A stretch of DNA of 12,254 nucleotides from NCBI GenBank assembly GCA_030049955.1, contig JASIJX010000506.1:1-12254 (forward strand), read 5' to 3'. Under the pieces are notes generated by a model that worked only from the letters and a program-made list of their open reading frames with translations, searched no databases and had not been told where the DNA came from. How positions within the stretch are numbered: the stretch's first letter is position 1; each line of letters begins with the position of its first letter. Below are positions 6,591-12,254 of the stretch, one piece after another. The stretch comes from Acidobacteriaceae bacterium. GTDB lineage: Bacteria; Acidobacteriota; Terriglobia; Terriglobales; Acidobacteriaceae. A program made the position numbers and the translations under genes.

Positions 6591-8921
6591 TCACCTCAAG
6601 TCCACTTTCAGAACCGAACCGTCATACCGCACCGCGCGCCCCTTGTCGTTCTGCGGCTGCGCGCCCGTTCCGTGGGTTTCGTCCACCAGAACCACCTGAA
6701 ACGTCCGAGCGGCCGGCATTCCTGGATACTGTCCCTGTCGCGCGCCGATGGTCAGCGTCGAACTCGCTTCATCCCAGTGCAGAGGAACAGTGGCATAAAC
6801 GTTCTTTTCGTAGTCGTATGTATCGCCCTCGTCTTCATAAAGCGTGAAGTCGGCGTCTGCGCCGCGGTAGATGCGCAAGGTTATTGGCGCGTTGGGCTGC
6901 TCAGTTGCGTACTGAATCTCCGGACCAAGCGGCAAAATCGATCCTGCCTTTACGTACAGGGGAATCCGGTTGAGTGGGGCCTGCGCATCAATGCGGTTGT
7001 CGCCGGGGAGCTTTGCGCCCGTCCAGAAATCGTACCAGGCAGCCGCAGGCGGCAGGTATACGCTGCGCTCCTTTGCGCCTTCTTCGGTGACGGGATTCAC
7101 CAGGATATCCGGGCCGAAGAGAAACTCGTCGCCGATCGCGCGCACCTTCTCATTTGTCCGCCAGTCCATAATGAGCGGGCGCATCATCGTGTAGTCGTCG
7201 CTGGTAACGCGCCAGGCCAGAGAGTAAATGTAGGGCAACAGCCGGTAGCGCAGCTTGTCGTAAGAAATGAGCGTGGGCGTTTGTGGCCCGTAGGAAAAAA
7301 TCTCGTTCGTGTTGTTCACCCGGTGGCCATGCGTGCGAAAGATAGGACAGAAGACGCCGAACTCGAACCAGCGCGTATAGAGTTCCTGATACGCGGGGTC
7401 GCGCGTGTCGCGCTCGTAGGGCCAGCCGTAGCCGGCAATGTCGGTGGTCCAGTAGGGAATGCCCGAGACCTGAAAGTTGAGCCCCGCCGCGATCTGCTTG
7501 CGGAAGTCGAAGAAGGTGCCCATCACGTCGCCCGACCAAACTGTGGTGGCATTGCGCTGCTGACCCAGGAACGCTGAGCGCGTGAGGATAAAGATGCGCT
7601 TGCGATCGGTGGCTGCACGCCAGTGGCCGTAGACATTGCTGCTGTGCATGAGCGGAAAGATGTTTGTATAGCGAGCGCCGTTGCCGATGGCGAGTTGCAG
7701 AGTGTCGAGCGTAGCGTCGCTGTAGCCGTTCCACGCCTCCGGTTCGGCGCTGTCGAGCCAAAAGCCGTCCCATCCCTGCGCCATGAGCGGCTCGATCAGA
7801 TGCTTCCAGAACATCTCGCGTGCGGCCGGGTTGGTCGGGTCGTAATCCGTGGTGCCGGGGATGAGCAGATTGTGCGCCTTCAAATCGCGATAGAGATCGG
7901 AACTCTCATCGGTGACGGCCCAGGTGGAAATGATGGCGTGCAGATTTGCGGCGTGCAATTGTCGCAAAGCCGCGGTCACGTCCGGGTCCGGCTTCAGATA
8001 ATCCGCGGAGAACTGTGGATCGCCGCGGCGCGCCCACCAGAACCAGTCCTGCACGATCATGTCGAGCGGCACGTTTTGCGACCGATATTCCTGCGCTACA
8101 TCGAGCAATTCCTTTGCCGAGCGGTAACGGTCTTTCGACTGAATGAACCCGTACGCCCATTTGCCGAAGAGCGGCGCGTGGCCGGTGAGTTCGCGATATT
8201 TGTGAATGATCTCGTCGATCTCCGGCCCGTAAAGGAAGTAATAGTCGATCGCGTCGGCAGCTTCCGTGCTTAGCTTGAGCTCGGTAGGGAAGCGGTTATC
8301 GAACCACGACTTCGATGCTGTGTTCCACAGGATGCCGTAGCCATTGGTCGAGATCAGCAGCGGCACGGCGACGTCGGTATTTGCCTGAGCCAATTCCACC
8401 ACATTGCCGCGATAGTTGAAGACGCCGCTCTGGTGCTGGCCCAGGCCGTAGAAGCCTTCTGTAGGCGTGGGCTGAAAGCGGTCGCTCACGTGGTAAACCT
8501 TTTCGCCGTTGACCGTGTCGGGCGTGTAGACGCGCGTACGACGATCGGATTCGGCGAGCAACTGCTGGCCAGCGGCGTTCAGAAAAGTCAGCTGGCCCGT
8601 GGCAAGGCGCAGGTTCACCCTGAGATCGGCAGTGCGCAGCGTGGCTTGGTTCTCGCTCTGCGAAAAGTCGAAATGTACAGGCGTGCAAGGCTGCAGAATC
8701 CACGGCTCGGCCGGCGAGGCAGATTTTGCTGCGCCGGGCCCCGCGACAACGTGCAGCACACCCGGTCCGCAGACGCTGATGCGAAGTGTTTCCTCGCCGT
8801 AGTGCATCGTCACGCCAGCGGAATCCTGCGTCACAGTCGCCGGCGCGTTATCGGCATACGCAGCGGTCGTGCAAATTGCGACGCAGGCGCACAGCAGGGC
8901 GGGGAAGCGAAGGGCTTTCAT
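6591..8921 (-). CDS. Secreted glycoside hydrolase family 31 (alpha-xylosidase/alpha-glucosidase-like)
   Basis: This encodes 776 residues. A Sec signal peptide covers about residues 1-23 (basic MKALR, hydrophobic core, AYA before DN), so the product is exported. A GH31 N-terminal beta-sandwich spans about 30-245, with FYGLGQHQSGVFNYRG. The (beta/alpha)8 catalytic domain spans about 250-575 and includes DMIVQDWFWW (287-296), nucleophile D390 in GFWLDSAEPEAW and acid/base D465 in WSGDV. The substrate-site stretch FRTHGHR spans 528-534. A beta-domain and a DUF5110-like C-terminus with LYEDEGDTYDYE (about 694-705) follow. The QDWFWW motif and the length resemble bacterial alpha-xylosidases, but specificity cannot be fixed from sequence. 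The start is supported by TGGAGG (complement of 8929-8934), 7 bases upstream; an in-frame extension to 9104 has no signal-like start. The gene is divergent from a Tat-exported isomerase-like protein. Confidence 0.92.
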   Translation of the reverse strand: MKALRFPALLCACVAICTTAAYADNAPATVTQDSAGVTMHYGEETLRISVCGPGVLHVVAGPGAAKSASPAEPWILQPCTPVHFDFSQSENQATLRTADLRVNLRLATGQLTFLNAAGQQLLAESDRRTRVYTPDTVNGEKVYHVSDRFQPTPTEGFYGLGQHQSGVFNYRGNVVELAQANTDVAVPLLISTNGYGILWNTASKSWFDNRFPTELKLSTEAADAIDYYFLYGPEIDEIIHKYRELTGHAPLFGKWAYGFIQSKDRYRSAKELLDVAQEYRSQNVPLDMIVQDWFWWARRGDPQFSADYLKPDPDVTAALRQLHAANLHAIISTWAVTDESSDLYRDLKAHNLLIPGTTDYDPTNPAAREMFWKHLIEPLMAQGWDGFWLDSAEPEAWNGYSDATLDTLQLAIGNGARYTNIFPLMHSSNVYGHWRAATDRKRIFILTRSAFLGQQRNATTVWSGDVMGTFFDFRKQIAAGLNFQVSGIPYWTTDIAGYGWPYERDTRDPAYQELYTRWFEFGVFCPIFRTHGHRVNNTNEIFSYGPQTPTLISYDKLRYRLLPYIYSLAWRVTSDDYTMMRPLIMDWRTNEKVRAIGDEFLFGPDILVNPVTEEGAKERSVYLPPAAAWYDFWTGAKLPGDNRIDAQAPLNRIPLYVKAGSILPLGPEIQYATEQPNAPITLRIYRGADADFTLYEDEGDTYDYEKNVYATVPLHWDEASSTLTIGARQGQYPGMPAARTFQVVLVDETHGTGAQPQNDKGRAVRYDGSVLKVDLR

Positions 8922-8950
8922 GCAGGCGCCTCCAGCAATGAGAAAAGAAC

Positions 8951-9010
8951 TGCACAACAGCATACCTCGCGTCGGCGCCGCCGTAACGAAAAGGTATGCT
9001 GGGCAGTGCA
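8951..9010. promoter_or_regulatory. Inverted repeat in the GH31/isomerase divergent promoter region
   Basis: CAGCATACCT (8958-8967) and AGGTATGCTG (8992-9001) are perfect 10-bp inverted repeats separated by 24 bp. Outer 5-bp arms, tgcac (8951-8955) and gtgca (9006-9010), are also complementary. Each inner arm carries TATGCT pointing outward, so each could act as a -10 element of two diverging promoters, or the pair could be an operator for a dimeric regulator. It lies 30 bp from the GH31 start and 110 bp from the isomerase-like start. No matching -35 elements are convincing. Confidence 0.55.
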
Positions 9011-9069
9011 GCGGTGTATGTCGCGCAAGGGTGTATAAGGAATGGTGCCGGAAAGCTGGTTGCCGGCGC

Positions 9070-9094
9070 ACATCCAAACAGACACATCCAAACA
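9070..9094. repeat. 11-bp direct repeat with 14-bp period upstream of the isomerase-like gene
   Basis: The 11-mer acatccaaaca occurs at 9070-9080 and 9084-9094 in an A/C-rich stretch 26 bp before the start codon of the + gene. It would lie in the mRNA leader if transcription starts in the inverted-repeat region. It could be a regulator or RNA-binding site, or simple slippage; nothing in the sequence decides. Confidence 0.5.
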
Positions 9095-9119
9095 AACACG
9101 GCACAGGATAAGAAAACCG

Positions 9120-10112
9120 ATGACCCTGACGAGAAGAGATTTTGTGAAAGCAGGACTGGCGGCTGTCCCAGCCGCGATTCCCGGAATTGGGCTCGCCAAG
9201 TTAGCCGCCGAACCACGGCCCGACTCGAAGTTTCACGGAGTGCAGATTGGAATCATCGTTTCGCCGTACAATTTTCCTTCGATCCCTGTTCCCGCCGACC
9301 AGCTTCTGCACACTCTGCTGCAGGTGGGCTTGAGCGCCGTAGAGATTCAGGATGTGCGCTGCGAGGTGTATGCGGGCGCGCCCAGCGCACCGCGCGCCGG
9401 CTATTCTGGCTCGCCGGGCCAGCACATGTCGCCGGCAGAGCGCGCGGCCATGCGCAAAAAGCAAGCCGAGCAACTGACCGAGTGGCGGCTCAGCAACAAG
9501 GCTGCCATCCTGGACAAGTTCAAAACCCTGCACGGAATGTATAGCGACGCCGGCGTGAAGATCTACGCCTTCCGGCTGGCCAACACCAGCATGGACATGA
9601 GCGATGCCGAGTACGATTACTTTTTCGAGGCGGCGCGCGTGCTCGGCGCTAACCAGATCACCACCGAACTGCCGGCCGATCCTGCGTTGAGCCAGCGGCT
9701 GGGCGACCTGGGCGCGAAGCACCGCACCATGGTTGGCTACCACAATCACACGCAAGTCAATGCGCAGAGCTGGGACACGGCACTCGCGCAGTCGAAGTGG
9801 AACGGCATCCAGCTCGATATCGGTCACTATGTTGCCGCGGTCAGCGGGTCGCCAATTCCGTTTATCGAACAGCATCACGATCGTATTACGTCGATCCATT
9901 TGAAAGATCGCAAATACGGAACTCGTGGCGGCGCAAACCTGCCGTGGGGCACAGGCGACACGCCGGTGAAAGAAGTGCTGCTGCTGATGCGCGACCGCCA
10001 TTACACGTTCCCGGCCGGCATCGAGCTGGAGTACAAAATTCCCGAAGGCTCGACGCCCGAAAAGGAGATCGAGAACTGCATCGACTTCTGCCGGAGAGCG
10101 CTGAACAGCTAA
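9120..10112 (+). CDS. Tat-exported xylose-isomerase-like TIM-barrel protein (sugar phosphate isomerase/epimerase family)
   Basis: This encodes 330 residues from ATG 9120. Residues 4-9 (TRRDFV) and the following hydrophobic stretch to about 28 form a twin-arginine signal, so the folded protein is probably exported. The rest is an AP-endonuclease-2/xylose-isomerase-type TIM barrel. Candidate metal and active-site residues are E183 (TTELPADP), H208 and H210 (GYHNHT), D233 and H236 (LDIGHYVAA), H260 (SIHLKD) and E302/E304 (GIELEYK). The family covers isomerases, epimerases and enzymes acting on oxidised (3-keto) glycosides, so the annotation is generic. A periplasmic location argues against a phosphorylated sugar substrate. 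The gene is divergent from the GH31 gene and may act on its products. The Shine-Dalgarno sequence (AGGA, 9105-9108) is rather far from the ATG. Upstream in-frame extension would bury the Tat motif. Confidence 0.87.
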   Translation: MTLTRRDFVKAGLAAVPAAIPGIGLAKLAAEPRPDSKFHGVQIGIIVSPYNFPSIPVPADQLLHTLLQVGLSAVEIQDVRCEVYAGAPSAPRAGYSGSPGQHMSPAERAAMRKKQAEQLTEWRLSNKAAILDKFKTLHGMYSDAGVKIYAFRLANTSMDMSDAEYDYFFEAARVLGANQITTELPADPALSQRLGDLGAKHRTMVGYHNHTQVNAQSWDTALAQSKWNGIQLDIGHYVAAVSGSPIPFIEQHHDRITSIHLKDRKYGTRGGANLPWGTGDTPVKEVLLLMRDRHYTFPAGIELEYKIPEGSTPEKEIENCIDFCRRALNS

Positions 10113-10121
10113 ACGAAAAGC

Positions 10122-11306
10122 TTAGACGGGCAAATCCTCGGGAGTTACAACTCTCGGGGATTTTTCGTGTGTCGATGCTGCATTAGCGACGGCTATCAGC
10201 GGCAGCATCGCGGCCATGACCAGCAGCGTGGCAGGCAAGATGACGAGGCCCACGCGCAAGCTGGCTGTATGAGAAGAGACGATGCCCACCAGCCAGGGAA
10301 AAACCGCGCCGCCAAAACCGCTGAGGGCGAGCACAAAACGAGAGTCCGAGCTCAGACGTGCGCGCTCGAAAAACTCCGCCAGCGCCAGGGGAAACACAGG
10401 AGCGAGCGCCAGGCCAAGCAGCAGCACGGCTGAGACCAGCGGAGCGGCCGAGCGGCAGACGAGAAGCAGCGCCGATGCACCGAGCGCGACGACAATTGCG
10501 GTCTGCAGCAGCCTTTGTGGGCGCAGGCGCAGCAAGGCCAGCGGCGCGAGGCCGCGCGCGGCTAGAAAACCGCCCCAGAAGATCGACGACGCAGCCGCGG
10601 CAAGCGCGAGCGTGGTTGCTGTCGAACGCAGAATATAGGTGGAAATCCACGCGCCGGCCGTGCTCTCCATCCCGACTTCGAGGAAAAAGAACACGGCGAA
10701 CAGGGCAATGAGGCGGACATTGCGGAATCCTGTTGTCTCCGGCGTCACGCGCGGCGTTTCTTTTTGGTCACGAAGGCTTAGCGCTGCGGCCATAGCTGCA
10801 ACCAGCGCCGTGCCAGCGAGGCCTTCATATACAGCTCGCCAGCCAAACAGCGCAAGCACGCGCGCGGCGAAAAGCGGCCCTGCCATTGCGCCCGCGCTCC
10901 AGGTAAAGTTGAGCGCCGTGAGCGTGGCCGCGCGCCGGGCCGGGTAATTGCGGCCGGCGAACAGGTTAATGGCCGTCATGGGCGCGCTTACGGATGCGCC
11001 ATACAGGAAGGCGACTGGAAACAGGAACGGCCGCGTAGTCGATGCAATGCCTATCGACGTTGCAGCCATGGCAGCCAGGCCGAAGGCGATGATGCGCGCA
11101 TAATTGCCGCGGCACAGCAGAGCGCCAGTTGCCATGCCGGCATAGACGGCAAAGATTAAGAAGCCAGACTGGCTGTCAGTTAGCGCAAAACTCCGCGCCA
11201 GCGACGGCAAAAGCGCGCCCGTGATGGCGCAGCCTGCGCCGGTAAGCGCAAAAACCGGGTGCAGCACCAGCAGCATGGTGCGGCGGGTGAAGTTGAACTT
11301 CGACAT
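10122..11306 (-). CDS. Major facilitator superfamily transporter (possibly sugar/FucP-like)
   Basis: This encodes 394 residues with about 12 hydrophobic segments, the size of a compact MFS permease. The first segments begin at about residue 11, then GAGCAITGALLPSL. A basic inter-helix stretch (NYPARRAATLTALNFTW) and a central hydrophilic loop (RDQKETPRVTPE, about 185-200) separate the two six-helix halves. The second half is Ala/Leu-rich, and the tail (THEKSPRVVTPEDLPV) is cytoplasmic. SLARSFALTDSQSGFLIFAVYAG resembles sugar-type MFS members, but the substrate is not readable. ATG 11306 is chosen because it directly precedes the first helix and has AAGG upstream; ATG 11336, ten codons earlier, is an alternative. 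The frame stays open to 12173, but that part overlaps the opposing dehydrogenase gene. The last codons overlap the terminator hairpin of the convergent isomerase-like gene. Confidence 0.85.
   Translation of the reverse strand: MSKFNFTRRTMLLVLHPVFALTGAGCAITGALLPSLARSFALTDSQSGFLIFAVYAGMATGALLCRGNYARIIAFGLAAMAATSIGIASTTRPFLFPVAFLYGASVSAPMTAINLFAGRNYPARRAATLTALNFTWSAGAMAGPLFAARVLALFGWRAVYEGLAGTALVAAMAAALSLRDQKETPRVTPETTGFRNVRLIALFAVFFFLEVGMESTAGAWISTYILRSTATTLALAAAASSIFWGGFLAARGLAPLALLRLRPQRLLQTAIVVALGASALLLVCRSAAPLVSAVLLLGLALAPVFPLALAEFFERARLSSDSRFVLALSGFGGAVFPWLVGIVSSHTASLRVGLVILPATLLVMAAMLPLIAVANAASTHEKSPRVVTPEDLPV
10134..10165 (+). terminator. Rho-independent terminator of the isomerase-like gene, inside the MFS 3' coding end
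   Basis: The arms atcctcgggag (10134-10144) and ctctcggggat (10151-10161) pair with two G-U wobbles around a 6-base loop, followed by TTTTT. This is a clear intrinsic terminator for the + strand gene that ends at 10112. The same bases encode the SPRVVTPED tail of the opposing MFS protein. Confidence 0.85.
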
Positions 11307-11390
11307 TGTGCTGACCTTGACGGATAGCGATAGCATTCTGCCGCCATCGAGCCGTAAGCTTGTGGCAACGGATCGCCGAGGGGGCGTGCG

Positions 11391-12254
11391 ATGCGGGCTG
11401 CTGTGTTTGACGCAAAATCCGGAACTGCGGGGCAGTGGCTGAGGATTGAAGATGTGTCGCGGCCGGTGCTTGCGCCGGGGCAGGTGCTGCTCAAAGTCGC
11501 TGCCTGCGGCGTGTGCCGTACCGATCTGCATATTGTCGAGCGCGATCTTCCTCCGCTGCGTCCGCGACTTATTCCCGGCCATCAGATCGTGGGTGAAATT
11601 GTTGAGGGCGACTTGCCGCCGGGCGTGCGGGTTGGCGCTTCCGTGGGCGTGTCCGTGGGCGTGTCGTGGATCGGCGGCGTGGACAGCGATTGCTGGTTCT
11701 GCCGCCACGCGATGGAGAATCTCTGCGACCATCCAGTGTTTACCGGCTACACGGTGGACGGCGGCTACGCCGAGTATGCTGCCGTGCGCGCGGATTTTGT
11801 TTATCCGCTGCCGCAGGGGCTTGAGGCGGAGCATGCGGCGCCGCTCTTGTGCGCGGGCATCATCGGCTTTCGCAGCTTGCGCGTTGCGGGCGTCGAGCGC
11901 GGCGAGCGCGTGGGGCTCTACGGCTTTGGCAGCTCCGCTTCGCTCGCCATCCGCGTACTGCAGGCATGGGGCTGCGAAGTGTACGTGGTTACGCGCGGCG
12001 AGCAGCACCGCAAGGCTGCCGAAAATCGCGGCGCAACCTGGGTGGGCGATGAAGATGCGCGGCCTCCGGTGGAGCTCGACCGCGCCGTGACGTTTGCGCC
12101 GAGCGGCAAGGTGGTGGTTTCTGCGCTGTCGCATCTGCGCAAGGGCGGGGTGGTGGCCATCAACGCCATTCACCTGGACCAGATGCCGGCCTTCGACTAC
12201 GACCGGCTGCTGTGGGGCGAGCGCCAGTTGCGCAGCGTTGCCAACATGACCCGG
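11391..12254 (+). CDS. Zinc-dependent alcohol dehydrogenase family protein, 5' part (partial)
   Basis: 288 codons are visible from ATG 11391 (ribosome site GAGGGGG, 6 bases upstream) and the frame runs off the window end. Family members are about 320-350 residues, so perhaps 40-60 are missing. It is a medium-chain dehydrogenase: a GroES-like domain (about 1-140) with catalytic-zinc residues C42 (ACGVCRTD), H64 (PGHQ in place of the usual GHE) and C154 (APLLCAG). A Rossmann domain follows from about 172, with GLYGFGSSA. The structural-zinc lobe is D98, C101, C104 and C112, with the first Cys replaced by Asp. Just before it lies a tandem SVGV-SVGV stretch. It most resembles the adhA-like zinc-binding oxidoreductase subfamily (AAPLLCAGIIGFRSLR). 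The substrate is unknown. It is divergent from the MFS gene across 84 bp. Confidence 0.88.
   Translation, partial: MRAAVFDAKSGTAGQWLRIEDVSRPVLAPGQVLLKVAACGVCRTDLHIVERDLPPLRPRLIPGHQIVGEIVEGDLPPGVRVGASVGVSVGVSWIGGVDSDCWFCRHAMENLCDHPVFTGYTVDGGYAEYAAVRADFVYPLPQGLEAEHAAPLLCAGIIGFRSLRVAGVERGERVGLYGFGSSASLAIRVLQAWGCEVYVVTRGEQHRKAAENRGATWVGDEDARPPVELDRAVTFAPSGKVVVSALSHLRKGGVVAINAIHLDQMPAFDYDRLLWGERQLRSVANMTR
11640..11663 (+). repeat. In-frame 12-bp tandem duplication in the dehydrogenase gene
   Basis: The 12-mer tccgtgggcgtg occurs twice head-to-tail, encoding SVGV twice (residues 84-91). Related dehydrogenases usually have a single short R-V-G-V-x-W-L-G stretch here, so this looks like a recent insertion in a loop before the structural-zinc lobe. 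Confidence 0.8.

Noticed and set aside
6522..7577. Long + strand open frame (351 codons) opposite the GH31 gene
   Set aside because: It is antisense to conserved GH31 catalytic sequence, has no recognisable domain, and is explained by GC-rich codon bias on the other strand.
8922..9104. 61-codon N-terminal extension of the GH31 gene
   Set aside because: It would place the signal peptide internally and cover the inverted-repeat promoter region. ATG 8921 has a good ribosome site and a proper signal peptide.
11307..12173. In-frame 289-codon N-terminal extension of the MFS gene
   Set aside because: It lies antisense to the clear alcohol dehydrogenase gene and has no domain. The transporter begins naturally at 11306.

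Overview
The window looks like bacterial chromosome of fairly high GC. The gene set (quinol NO reductase, NnrS, secreted GH31, Tat-exported sugar-isomerase-like protein) would suit a soil heterotroph, possibly an Acidobacteriota member. That placement is a guess from gene content and style; there is no rRNA or tRNA to anchor it. No mobile element, CRISPR array or RNA gene was found.

Layout: (1) Bases 1-941 hold the 3' end of a WXXGXW-repeat protein gene and a DUF4126 membrane protein, both on +. (2) Bases 1010-6448 form a nitric-oxide block: ric/ytfE-like di-iron Fe-S repair protein (-), a divergent Crp/Fnr-family regulator (+), nnrS (+) and a full-length quinol-dependent NO reductase, norZ (+). 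A hairpin terminator at 6465-6507 closes the block. (3) Bases 6591-10112 hold a divergent carbohydrate pair: a secreted GH31 alpha-glycosidase with a C-terminal DUF5110-like region (-), and a Tat-exported xylose-isomerase-like TIM-barrel protein (+). The intergenic region between them contains a perfect 10-bp inverted repeat. (4) Bases 10122-12254 hold an MFS transporter (-) and, divergent from it, a zinc alcohol dehydrogenase truncated by the window end.

How the genes work together: the NO block has everything for sensing NO (regulator), reducing it to N2O (NorZ), coping with it (NnrS) and repairing damaged Fe-S centres (Ric). No nitrite or N2O reductase gene is in the window, so NO defence is as likely as respiration. 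The most interesting regulatory observation is a set of candidate Crp-type operators (TGTGA-N6-TCACA-like) in front of ric/crp, nnrS and norZ. Two of them share an identical 17-mer. All three lie at the same distance from a weak -10-like hexamer, which would suit class II activation by the encoded regulator. The recognition helix of that regulator (R-E-x-x-S-R) fits this half-site.

The carbohydrate genes suggest uptake and processing of plant or microbial oligosaccharides, but the substrates cannot be read from the sequence. No clearly unprecedented system is visible; the novelty lies in the regulatory architecture and a few protein oddities.
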